This document shows positions 31,951 to 40,864 of a stretch of 54,939 nucleotides of DNA, piece by piece (position 1 is the first letter of the stretch; every line of letters starts with the position of its first letter). The stretch covers positions 1 to 54,939 of the forward strand of contig CAZTZK010000019.1 in assembly GCA_964618065.1 (NCBI GenBank). Reading direction: 5' to 3'. A program made the position numbers and the translations under genes. The DNA comes from M55B174 sp964618065. GTDB taxonomy: Bacteria > Patescibacteriota > Minisyncoccia > CAIUEV01 > JAHKAQ01. Under the pieces are notes generated by a model, which was not told the origin of the DNA, made no database searches, and saw only the letters and a list, made by a program, of their open reading frames with translations.

Positions 31951-34182
31951 ATGTTAGTTAGAAGAATTTTATTTTTATTTTTTTTATTAGCCTTTCCCTT
32001 TTTTCAAGTTAAAGCAGCTTCCATTGATATTTTGGAGGATGTTATTTGGGAAGACGATCAAATAGTAGAAGGAAGAGTAACGGTCGGAAGAGGGGCGAAG
32101 CTTACTATAAATCCGGGGGTTCAAGTGGAATTTAGAGAAGGAGGGAACTTAAGAATTTATGGAGAATTATTCGCAGAAGGAGAGAAAAATAATCCAATAG
32201 TTTTTTTTAAAAAGAAACGCACTCCTGAAGGACCAAACTGGATTTATTATTTTTTATTTGGAGCTGATTCTAATTCTACTATTAAAAATGCAGTTGTAAA
32301 AGAAGCTGGTGGTTATTCCGAAAGCGGATCTTGGATGCCGGGTTTGAAAGTTGAAGGGAATCTAGAGATTTATGATAGCTTAATTACTCAAAATTATTGG
32401 GCGATCCAAGTAAGGAAAGAAGGGACTTTGAAAATAAGAAATTCAGACATTTATGACAACTATCAGACTTCAGGATTAGAAGTTTTAGGAAATTCGGCTC
32501 AAGCCGATGCTATTGATAATTATTGGGGAGATAATTCGGGCCCTTTTCATTCTTCTTTTAATAAAACAGGCAAAGGCGGAGAGATCAAGGGAGGGAATCT
32601 TCAATTTGTGCCCTGGGAAGAAAGAGATAAAAAACCGATCATTCTAGTGCCTGGTTTTGGTGAATCTATTAATTTAGGAAAGTTTATTAAAGAACAAACA
32701 GGGGAATGGTGGCTTTTCCCTTTTGGAAAATCAATTGCAGCCTTAAAAAGAGTTTTTGAGAATTCTGGATACGAGGAAAATAAAAATTTATTTGTCAGTT
32801 TTTACGATTGGCGAGAACCTTTTCGCCAAAGCGCTATCAATTATTTAAAACCGACTATTGATCTAGCTAAAGAAAAATCAGGCTTTAAAGAAGTGGATAT
32901 TATTGCTTTTAGTTTTGGAGGTCTTGTTTCTAGAGGATATATTCAAGAAAACTGTTTCGATTTTGATGTAGATAAGCTGATAACTTTAGGAACGCCTCAT
33001 AGAGGAGTTTCTAAAATTTATACTTTTGCAGAAGGAGGGAAAATACCTGCTGACTGGAGTCCTTTACTCTATATTTATCTTTGGTATAAGCAAATAAGTG
33101 AAGATCAAAATCTTTTGGATTATATCCAAAATTATTTACCTGCGATTTACGAAATAATGCCTACTTATGATTTTCTTGAGGTTTCAGGAAATTTAGTTGA
33201 TCACCAGACAATGTCTTTTTCTAACAGTTCTTTAATTAGTCTTAATAATGAGGCAGAATGTTTAAAAGAAAGAGTCCAACCATTTTTTATCGGAGGTACC
33301 GGTTTTTTAACCTTGGATAATATCCCCATAAAATCTTATTCCCCGAACGGCAATAATTTATGGTTAGACGGTATTCCTGATCCCTTTCCCCCTGTTTCTG
33401 AAAGTATTGAGGGAGATACGACCGTTTTAACTAAAAGTTCTACCTGGGAGCTGGAAGGTGTAGAAAAACGCGTGCTAGAATCAAAACATGGCAGTCTTCC
33501 TTTTGAATCGCAACAGGAAATTGAGGATCTTTTAGATATCAATTTAACAGAACCTCTTTTTGACTTAGAACTTAATGAGAATTATTTGATTTTTTGTATT
33601 GCTTCACCCATAGAAATAGAAATTAAAAACTCCGAAGGTCTTAAACTTTCTCAAGAATTAATTGAGATTGAGAACTCTTATTTTTATGAAAACGATCCCC
33701 TTGGAGAAAAAATGATCTTAATTTATAATCCAGATATTGAATATTCTGTCAAAATTAAAGGATTAGCCAGTGGCACATATAAAATATTAACAGTTTTAAA
33801 AGAAGAAAATGAAAAAATAGTCTCCTCTGAATTATCTGGCGAAATTAATTTAGGCAAAGATGTTGATTATAGAGTAGATATAATCAAAGAGGAAGATTTT
33901 GAAACGGAGATTAGAATTTATGAAAAAATTGATTCAGATTATAAAATTATTATTGGACAGGTAATAAATTTTTACGAGGAAGACTTTCTAAAAAAATGGT
34001 CGGTGAGACAAGAAATTTTAGAATTTTTATTAAATAGTTATAATTTTTCTAAAAAAAACGAAACGGAAAAGGAAAAATTAGAGATCAGCAGACTAAAAGA
34101 TAAAATTGGAGTGTTTGTAGCTGAAGATTCTATTGATTTTTCTAAAGCGCAATTATTACTGGAATCTTTAGATGGCTTTTAA
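31951..34182 (+). CDS. Exported protein with beta-helix and lipase-like alpha/beta hydrolase domains
   Basis: A 743-residue protein. A signal peptide (about 1-23, ending VKA-AS) is followed by a right-handed beta-helix-like region with the DNYWGDNSGPFH motif near residue 190. An alpha/beta hydrolase begins at KPIILVPGFGES (about residue 226). The nucleophile is S321 in AFSFGG, where the usual first Gly of G-x-S-x-G is Ala. TLGTPHRGVS follows. A Ser/Asp/His triad is plausible, with the His in SKHGSLP. The rest (about 540-743) is beta-rich and unrecognised. An extracellular lipase or esterase is the best guess. The fusion with a beta-helix is unusual and may place the enzyme on a polysaccharide or cell surface. 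Confidence 0.8.
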   Translation: MLVRRILFLFFLLAFPFFQVKAASIDILEDVIWEDDQIVEGRVTVGRGAKLTINPGVQVEFREGGNLRIYGELFAEGEKNNPIVFFKKKRTPEGPNWIYYFLFGADSNSTIKNAVVKEAGGYSESGSWMPGLKVEGNLEIYDSLITQNYWAIQVRKEGTLKIRNSDIYDNYQTSGLEVLGNSAQADAIDNYWGDNSGPFHSSFNKTGKGGEIKGGNLQFVPWEERDKKPIILVPGFGESINLGKFIKEQTGEWWLFPFGKSIAALKRVFENSGYEENKNLFVSFYDWREPFRQSAINYLKPTIDLAKEKSGFKEVDIIAFSFGGLVSRGYIQENCFDFDVDKLITLGTPHRGVSKIYTFAEGGKIPADWSPLLYIYLWYKQISEDQNLLDYIQNYLPAIYEIMPTYDFLEVSGNLVDHQTMSFSNSSLISLNNEAECLKERVQPFFIGGTGFLTLDNIPIKSYSPNGNNLWLDGIPDPFPPVSESIEGDTTVLTKSSTWELEGVEKRVLESKHGSLPFESQQEIEDLLDINLTEPLFDLELNENYLIFCIASPIEIEIKNSEGLKLSQELIEIENSYFYENDPLGEKMILIYNPDIEYSVKIKGLASGTYKILTVLKEENEKIVSSELSGEINLGKDVDYRVDIIKEEDFETEIRIYEKIDSDYKIIIGQVINFYEEDFLKKWSVRQEILEFLLNSYNFSKKNETEKEKLEISRLKDKIGVFVAEDSIDFSKAQLLLESLDGF

Positions 34183-34312
34183 TAAAAAATAGCCTATAAT
34201 AAAAATAAAGCGCAACAATAAAAGTTTTCATAGATTCTAAATTTTTGTATTTTTAAAGAAAAAAAGAGTTTTTAATTCATCTAAACTTAGTTGACTCCAG
34301 TAAAAATAAAAA

Positions 34313-35608
34313 ATGGCAAAAGAAAAAGAAAAAAGAGCAAAAAACAATTTTATATCTTTTCCCCAAGATTTTTTTTGGGGGAGTGCTACTTCTTCCTATC
34401 AAGTAGAAGGTGGGAATGTAAATGATTGGAGCCAATGGGAGGTTAAAAATGCGCAATTATTAGCCGAGTCTGCTAAAAAAACATACAAGGTTTGGCAAGG
34501 GCAGAAATTTCCGCAAATGTTTAAAGCGTCTAATTATATTTGTGGCAAAGCCTGTAATCACTATAATCGTTTTAGAGAAGATTTTGATTTGGCTAAATCT
34601 CTGAATCAAAACGCTCATCGTTTTTCTTTAGAATGGTCCCGGGTAGAACCAGAAGAAGGGAAATTTAATAAAAAAGAAATTAAGCATTACAAAAGAGTGC
34701 TGATAGCTTTAAGAAAAAGAGGAATTGAACCTTTTGTAACTCTGAAACATTTTACAAATCCTCTTTGGCTTACAGAAAAAGGAGGAACAGCTAGCTCTAA
34801 CTATCCTTATTTTTTTGCTCGTTATGTTAAAAAAGTAATTCAAGAGTTGGGTAAGTTTTGTCAGTACTGGATTACGGTAAATGAACCAACGGTCATTATT
34901 TCAAAAGCTTATTTTAATTCATCTTGGCCTGGAGATAAAAGTTTTTATAAAGCCTTTAAATACTTTTATATGACAGTTAAAGCGCATAGTTTAGCTTATG
35001 ATTGTATAAAAAAAGAATTGCCTCAAGCTAAAGTTGGTGTTTCTCATTTGTTTAGCTTTTGGAGCCCAGCAAAAGAGAACTCCTTTTTAGATAAAATGGC
35101 CGCTAAGTTAACCCGTTATTTTGCTAATGAGAAATTTATCAATAAAATAAAGTCCAAACTGGATTTTATAGGAGTAAATTATTATTTCCATACCCGAGTA
35201 AAATTTTTTTCTCAATCATTAGGAGCAGATAAGAAAAAAAATAAATTTTCTGACTTGAATTGGGAAATTTACCCCAAAGGTATTTATGAAGTCTTAAAAG
35301 AAATAAAAAAATATAATCTTCCGATTTATATAACTGAGAACGGAGTTGCTGATGCTGATGATAAATTTAGAGATAATTTTATTAAAGAGCATCTTTTTTG
35401 GATAAAAAAAGCCATGCAAGAAAAAATCTTAGTTAAAGGTTATTTCCATTGGTCCCTAATGGATAATTTTGAATGGGACAAGGGTTTTTGGCCTCGTTTT
35501 GGTCTTATAGAAATAGATTACAAAACATTAGAAAGAAAAATTCGGGCCAGTGGCAAGGAGTATGCTAAAATTTGTGCTACCAATAAATTTAAAATCAATA
35601 GCCAATGA
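34313..35608 (+). CDS. GH1 family glycosidase (beta-glucosidase/galactosidase type)
   Basis: A 431-residue cytoplasmic GH1 enzyme without a signal peptide. FPQDFFWGSATSSYQVEGG starts the barrel. The acid/base Glu is E191 in TVNEP and the nucleophile is E342 in YITENGVAD. The conserved SLEWSRVEPEEGKF and the C-terminal FEWDKGFWPRFGL are also seen. It hydrolyses beta-linked di- or oligosaccharides; the exact sugar cannot be told. Its stop overlaps the next start by four bases (ATGA), so it is translationally coupled to the EamA permease. Confidence 0.93.
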   Translation: MAKEKEKRAKNNFISFPQDFFWGSATSSYQVEGGNVNDWSQWEVKNAQLLAESAKKTYKVWQGQKFPQMFKASNYICGKACNHYNRFREDFDLAKSLNQNAHRFSLEWSRVEPEEGKFNKKEIKHYKRVLIALRKRGIEPFVTLKHFTNPLWLTEKGGTASSNYPYFFARYVKKVIQELGKFCQYWITVNEPTVIISKAYFNSSWPGDKSFYKAFKYFYMTVKAHSLAYDCIKKELPQAKVGVSHLFSFWSPAKENSFLDKMAAKLTRYFANEKFINKIKSKLDFIGVNYYFHTRVKFFSQSLGADKKKNKFSDLNWEIYPKGIYEVLKEIKKYNLPIYITENGVADADDKFRDNFIKEHLFWIKKAMQEKILVKGYFHWSLMDNFEWDKGFWPRFGLIEIDYKTLERKIRASGKEYAKICATNKFKINSQ

Positions 35609-36522
35609 TATTAGGATTATTTGTTGCTATTTTAGCCTATTTTATAAATGCTGTTACGACAATAATTGATAAATATTTACTCCAAGGATCTGTTCCTAAT
35701 CCTTTAATTTATTGTTTCTACGTAGGGATTTTAAGTATTTTTGCTTTTCCGCTTGTTTTTTTGCAATTTGAATATCCCGGTTTTGTTTTATTACTGATTG
35801 ATTTTTTGGCCGGTTTTGTTTTTTTAATCTCTATTTTGTTGATGTATTTTGCCTTAAAAAAAGGTGAGGCTTCTAGGGTTATCCCTATAATTGGAGGGTT
35901 AACTCCTAGTTTTATTTATCTTTACAATTTTTTAATTGTTGGCGATCGTATTAGCAAAGAACAGCTAATAGCTATTTTCTTTTTAGTCGCAGGGAGCGTT
36001 TTAATTTCAGCAAGGATAAAGTATACCAAAAATCAATCTAAAAAGAAGATTTGTTTTGAAAGCTTAGGCTTTGCTTTTTCTTCCGCATTTTTGTTAGCTG
36101 TTTATTTTATTTTAGCGGATTATATTTTTCAAACCCAGCTTTTTATATCCGCTTTTGCCTGGACTAGAGTTGGTAGTTTTTTAGGAGCTTTGCTATTTCT
36201 TTTATTCCAAAAAAATAGAAAAAAAATATTCTCTGCTACAAGAAAAATAAAAATAAAAGCTACAAGTATTGTAATATTTAACAAAGTTTTAGGAGGAGTG
36301 GCCTTTATTTTATTAAACTTAGCCATAGCCAGATCTTCCGGATTGCTAGTTAATTCTTTAAGTGGAACACAGTATGCATTCTTATTCTTGCTTATTATTG
36401 TTTTATCTTATAAATATCCTAAAATAATTAAAGAAAAATTCAATAAATTTATAATTGGGCAGAAATCTTTAGCACTTGCTCTAATTGGAGTAGGATTAAT
36501 TTTTCTTTTCACTTTTTCTTAA
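35605..36522 (+). CDS. EamA/DMT-family permease
   Basis: A 305-residue integral membrane protein with about ten helices in two repeats of the EamA fold: a first half with FALKKGEASRVIPIIGGLTPSF and a second half with RSSGLLVNSLSGTQYAFLFLL. The two loops GEASRVIP and NLAIARSSG are in matching positions. The family moves small solutes such as amino acids, nucleotide sugars or sugar derivatives. Coupling to GH1 and the following carbohydrate genes suggests a sugar or sugar conjugate, which is an inference. Confidence 0.88.
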   Translation: MILGLFVAILAYFINAVTTIIDKYLLQGSVPNPLIYCFYVGILSIFAFPLVFLQFEYPGFVLLLIDFLAGFVFLISILLMYFALKKGEASRVIPIIGGLTPSFIYLYNFLIVGDRISKEQLIAIFFLVAGSVLISARIKYTKNQSKKKICFESLGFAFSSAFLLAVYFILADYIFQTQLFISAFAWTRVGSFLGALLFLLFQKNRKKIFSATRKIKIKATSIVIFNKVLGGVAFILLNLAIARSSGLLVNSLSGTQYAFLFLLIIVLSYKYPKIIKEKFNKFIIGQKSLALALIGVGLIFLFTFS

Positions 36523-36543
36523 AATTTTAAATTATTTATCAGT

Positions 36544-37548
36544 ATGCTATCTAAAATAATAAAATTTTTAATTCTGATTCTAGTTTTAATTTTTGGGGGA
36601 TTAATTTTTTTGGCATTACATAAACCTCAAAATTATACGGAAGATATTGAATGGGGGGTTACTTATTCTAAGTTTTTTGCAGAAAAATCAGGGCTTGATT
36701 GGAAACAGGTCTATCTAGCCATTCTAGAAGATCTTGGCAGTAAGAGAATAAGAATTCCAGTTTATTGGCAATTTGTAGAACCGGAAGAAGGAAAATATTT
36801 TTTTGAGGATTTAGATTGGATGATGGAAGAAGCAGAAAAACATCAAACAGAAGTTATTTTGGTTGTTGGAAGGAAGGTGCCTCGTTGGCCCGAATGCCAT
36901 ATTCCTGAATGGGCTGCAGAGCTAAGTGAATCCGAGCAACAATCAAAGATCCTCGATTTAATTGAAAAAGTTGTTAAGCGTTATCATAAATCTAGAAGTC
37001 TTTCTGTTTGGCAAATTGAGAATGAACCCTTCTTAGCTTTTGGAGAATGTCCAAAGCTTGATGTTGATTTTCTAGATCAAGAAATAGCAAAAACTAAAAA
37101 TTTAGATCCTAAACATCCAATTTTAATAACGGATAGTGGGGAAATTAGTATTTGGCTTAGAGCGGCTAAAAGAGGAGATATATTTGGGACAACAATGTAT
37201 AGAATAATTTGGGATGAGCGTCTTAAGTATTTTAAGTATCCTCTTCCTCCCCATTTTTTTTGGGCAAAGGCTAATCTTGTAAATTTTTTCTTTAAGAATA
37301 AACCGATAATCGTTTGTGAGCTCCAAGGAGAATATTGGGGTCCCAAGCAATCCTATGAAACTCCAATAGAGCTTGAAATGGAACACTATTCTCTGGATGA
37401 ATTTAAAAAAAGTATGAATTATGCGGAGGCAGTAGGATTTGGCGAGGTTTATCTCTGGGGAGTTGAATGGTGGTATTGGCTTAAAGAAAAACATGGTAAT
37501 TCTGATTATTGGGAAGAAGCTAAAAAAGTATTGCAAGAATCAAATTAA
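36544..37548 (+). CDS. Membrane-anchored clan GH-A glycoside hydrolase
   Basis: A 334-residue protein with one N-terminal hydrophobic segment (about 5-26) and a (beta/alpha)8-type domain. WGVTYSKFFAEKSGLDW and RIRIPVYWQFVEPEEGKY match the early strands of clan GH-A. The acid/base is E161 in IENEP and the nucleophile is probably E259 in IIVCELQGE. The family could be GH5, GH39 or GH42-like; I cannot decide. It would act on the outer face of the membrane. Twenty-one bases after the permease gene, it belongs to the same carbohydrate operon. Confidence 0.78.
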   Translation: MLSKIIKFLILILVLIFGGLIFLALHKPQNYTEDIEWGVTYSKFFAEKSGLDWKQVYLAILEDLGSKRIRIPVYWQFVEPEEGKYFFEDLDWMMEEAEKHQTEVILVVGRKVPRWPECHIPEWAAELSESEQQSKILDLIEKVVKRYHKSRSLSVWQIENEPFLAFGECPKLDVDFLDQEIAKTKNLDPKHPILITDSGEISIWLRAAKRGDIFGTTMYRIIWDERLKYFKYPLPPHFFWAKANLVNFFFKNKPIIVCELQGEYWGPKQSYETPIELEMEHYSLDEFKKSMNYAEAVGFGEVYLWGVEWWYWLKEKHGNSDYWEEAKKVLQESN

Positions 37549-37566
37549 ATAATAATATTTATTATT

Positions 37567-38454
37567 ATGAAAACTACAATTGGTTTTGACATTGGAGGAT
37601 CTAGTATTAAAAGTGTTATTTACAATGATGGTAAAATAATCTTTAGATATTCTGAAAATATTCAAGGAATCAACGAAGCTTCCAAGCTGGCTAAATTAGT
37701 GGCTAAAATATTAAGCAGAATGGTTCAAGAAAAAAAAGCAGGGAGAAAAGATTCAGTGGGAATAGCTATTGCCGGAATTTTTGACAAAAAAAGAGAAATT
37801 ATGCTTAGGAGTCCTAATATTTCTTATTTAAATGGCTTAAATTTAAAGACAATATTTAAAGAACATCTAGAGCATGATTTTTTCTTAGAGAATGACGCCA
37901 ATTGTTTTTTGTTGAGAGAAAAAATTAACGGTTTAGCTAAAAATTTAGAAAATGTTTTTTGTTTAACTCTAGGAACTGGGATCGGAGGAGCAAGGCTTTT
38001 AGACAATAAGATTTATATGGGGTTCAATGGATCAGCTGGAGAGGCTGGTCATATGCTTATTGATAAAAAAGGAGAGCTTGATTTTGAAGACTTAGCTTCA
38101 GAAAAATTATTAAAAAAAGAATTAAATATTGATGCTCAAGAGGCAAAAAAATTAGCGGACTCTGGTGATCAGCAGACTTTAGCTTTATTAAAAGTCTTTG
38201 GGAGGAACTTAGGGATAGGAGTTGCCAATATTGTAAATATTTGCGATCCTCAAATTGTGATTATCGGAGGAGGATGTTCTCAGCTTAAAAACTATCTTTT
38301 ACCAGCAGTTAGAAAAGTAATGTCAGAAAAAGTTATTTCTAATTTAGCTAAAAATACGAAAGTGGCATTTGCTTGGGAGAATGAAAAATCTATTTTTTTT
38401 GGAGCAGAAGGAGCAGCTATTATGGCTCAAGAAGCAAAAAAATTCTTTAGCTAA
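37567..38454 (+). CDS. ROK-family sugar kinase without the zinc motif
   Basis: A 295-residue kinase of the ROK family. The phosphate loop IGFDIGGSSIKSVIYNDG is at the N-terminus, and ENDANCFLL and LTLGTGIGG are intact. The GSAGEAGHMLID segment carries the His of the metal site. The C-x-C-G-x2-G-C-x-E zinc motif that normally follows this His is missing: the sequence runs DKKGELDFEDLASEK. It phosphorylates glucose, N-acetylglucosamine, mannose or another hexose; without the motif the fold may be metal-free. It is the last gene of the glycosidase-permease run and could phosphorylate the released sugar. Confidence 0.88.
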   Translation: MKTTIGFDIGGSSIKSVIYNDGKIIFRYSENIQGINEASKLAKLVAKILSRMVQEKKAGRKDSVGIAIAGIFDKKREIMLRSPNISYLNGLNLKTIFKEHLEHDFFLENDANCFLLREKINGLAKNLENVFCLTLGTGIGGARLLDNKIYMGFNGSAGEAGHMLIDKKGELDFEDLASEKLLKKELNIDAQEAKKLADSGDQQTLALLKVFGRNLGIGVANIVNICDPQIVIIGGGCSQLKNYLLPAVRKVMSEKVISNLAKNTKVAFAWENEKSIFFGAEGAAIMAQEAKKFFS

Positions 38455-38540
38455 AATAATTTAGGGAATAAAGGATTTTTAAAGATATAAAAAAATTATT
38501 TATAGGTATAATTGTCAATAGTTTTGTAAGATAAAACAAA

Positions 38541-40847
38541 ATGTCTAATAAAAAAATATTTCTTTTTATTTTAACTTATACTTTGGTATTCACCTTGCCT
38601 ATTATTGTTTTTATTTTTTCCAGAATACCCGGAGAATATGCTGATACTTATCAAGTTTGGGGTAAAACTTTAGAATTTAGAAATTTAATAGACGACGAAG
38701 GAATCCTCGGCGCAATTAATTGGCAAATTAAAAATTTTCGTTGTACTCCGATTGAAACAATAGGCTGGGTTCAAGAGATTACCAATCCTTTCATGGGATA
38801 TAATTTAGTCTGGTTGTTTTCATTTTTCTTAGCAGCTTGGGGGATGTATAAACTGGCTTATTATTTAATTAAAAGTCGTTTTGCTGCCTTAGTTGCTGGA
38901 ATAATTTTTTCTTTTTCTCCCTTTCATTTTTCTCAAGGAGTTTCTACTAATATCGGTACCATGCATTACGAGTGGATACCTTTCTTTATCTTGTATCTTT
39001 TTAAATTTCTAAGAAATTATAAACTAAAAGATTTTTTGCTTACTATTTTATTCCTAGTTTTAATTGCTCTTGCCGAGCATCAATTATTAGCTTTTACTTT
39101 AGTCCTAACTGTTATTTTAATAATAACCTTTATCTTTAAAAATTTTCGCACTCTTTTCCGGTTTAAATTTTGGTTATATGGAGTAGGAGGAATTTTTGTT
39201 TTATTGTTAGCTATAAAATTTATTTTTGGAGGACTTTTAACTGTTACCAAGTCAGGAGATAACTATCTTGATCCTGGCTCTGACCAAGTAAGGCGCTATT
39301 CAACAGATGCTATTGATTTCTTTATTCCTTCTCTGCTTAATCCTTTTTGGGGAGAAAAATTTAATTATTTGCGTGCAGATACCGAAGCTAATGAAGCAGG
39401 AAGACAATCCAATTATATTGGCTATACAGTAATGTTCTTAGCTTTGCTCTCTTTAGTGGAAGTTTTATTTACCAGAAAAAGATGGGCTATTAAGACATTT
39501 TTCTTATTTGGAGGAGTTTTCTTCGCCATATTGAGCATGGGTCCTTATTTACATTGGAAAGGAGAAGTGAATAAAGAACTTTGGATGCCTTACAGTTTTT
39601 TGTATGATCATCTTCCCTTTTGGTATATTATTCGTACGGTTAATCGTCTTTACGTGATTTCTTTGCTAGGTTTTGCTTTATCAGCTGGCTTTGGCTTAAA
39701 TTACGTTTTAAAAATGTTCAGTAACAAAAATAAAAAAGCTTTCAGGAGGAAAAAAGAATTTAGAGGAACAAATTTAGAATCTGATTCTTTAGAGCAAGGA
39801 AATAGTTTTACCCCTTCAGATAAAAATATTACGAAAGGTAGCGAGATTAATAAAAAAAGAAATTTACAATTTTATAGGGAGCAACCTCATGGCATTTTAG
39901 AAAACAAACCTCGTTTCTTCATAACAGCTATTTTTGTTTTATTGATTTCTTTAGAATATCTCTCTCTTCCTGTTCCTTCTTTTTCTCTAAATTATAGTAG
40001 TTTTTATGATAATCTGGCAGAAGAGGAAGGAAATTTTTCTATTCTAGATATTCCAGGGGCTACCAGCTATGATTATAGCTCAAAATTGATGTTCTATAAT
40101 CAGATCCATCGTAAAAATAATTTAGCGGGAATGGATTTTGCCCGAGTAGTTGAAGGAAAGTGGGATTTTCAGAAGCAAACTCCCATTTTAAATGATTTAC
40201 TCTATAGTCTTTCAACTGGGGGAACACCACCCAAAAAGGAAATTATTAATGATTACTATTACAATCTTGCAACTAAAATTTTAAATTTTTACGATATTAA
40301 ATATATTATTGTTTCTAAAGGGTATCTTGAAGATGAGAAAAAATTTGACGAAGAAGCTTATAAGAATACTCTTAATTTTATAGAAGAGGAGTTAGATGCC
40401 GATTCAGTTTATGAAGACAGCTTTCTAGTGGCTTTTAAAATTAACCCCAGCGAACATTTAGATGGTTGGTTTTTAGCTATGGATCTTAAAAATGGTAGTT
40501 GGGATATTAAAGAAGGTAAATTAGGGTCTGTTGCCCGCTGGGCTAAAGATGGAGCCAGTTTGAAATTAGTTAATATGGGAGCAGAAACTCAGAATTTAAC
40601 TTTATCTTTTCAAACCCGAATCAAAAATTTACTAAAAGTAGAAGTTTTCTTGAATGGAGTTAAACAAGACAGCCTAAAAATAAAGAAAGAGAAAGAAGAA
40701 CATTCTGTTTTGTTGGAAGAAGTTAAGCCTGGTGATAATCAAATAGTTTTTAGAATCTTTGATTTAGAAGGGAATCCTATTGAAAATTATGAATTGAAAA
40801 GAGGAGTAAAATTTTCTAATTTGAGAACTACCAGCTCAAGTAAATAA
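38541..40847 (+). CDS. Large polytopic membrane protein, GT-C-like
   Basis: A 768-residue protein with about 10-12 helices in residues 1-400, a further helix near 485 after a charged cytoplasmic or linker segment (about 395-480), and a soluble beta-rich C-terminal part of about 280 residues. The layout resembles YfhO-like and other GT-C proteins that modify surface polymers, and the loop PGEYADTYQVWGK near residue 30 has an Asp in the GT-C catalytic position. I do not recognise an exact family. A TATAAT at 38507-38512 could be its -10 but lacks a clear -35. It precedes another GT-C-like protein by 17 bases. Confidence 0.7.
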   Translation: MSNKKIFLFILTYTLVFTLPIIVFIFSRIPGEYADTYQVWGKTLEFRNLIDDEGILGAINWQIKNFRCTPIETIGWVQEITNPFMGYNLVWLFSFFLAAWGMYKLAYYLIKSRFAALVAGIIFSFSPFHFSQGVSTNIGTMHYEWIPFFILYLFKFLRNYKLKDFLLTILFLVLIALAEHQLLAFTLVLTVILIITFIFKNFRTLFRFKFWLYGVGGIFVLLLAIKFIFGGLLTVTKSGDNYLDPGSDQVRRYSTDAIDFFIPSLLNPFWGEKFNYLRADTEANEAGRQSNYIGYTVMFLALLSLVEVLFTRKRWAIKTFFLFGGVFFAILSMGPYLHWKGEVNKELWMPYSFLYDHLPFWYIIRTVNRLYVISLLGFALSAGFGLNYVLKMFSNKNKKAFRRKKEFRGTNLESDSLEQGNSFTPSDKNITKGSEINKKRNLQFYREQPHGILENKPRFFITAIFVLLISLEYLSLPVPSFSLNYSSFYDNLAEEEGNFSILDIPGATSYDYSSKLMFYNQIHRKNNLAGMDFARVVEGKWDFQKQTPILNDLLYSLSTGGTPPKKEIINDYYYNLATKILNFYDIKYIIVSKGYLEDEKKFDEEAYKNTLNFIEEELDADSVYEDSFLVAFKINPSEHLDGWFLAMDLKNGSWDIKEGKLGSVARWAKDGASLKLVNMGAETQNLTLSFQTRIKNLLKVEVFLNGVKQDSLKIKKEKEEHSVLLEEVKPGDNQIVFRIFDLEGNPIENYELKRGVKFSNLRTTSSSK

Positions 40848-40864
40848 AATAATTTAAATTCTTC

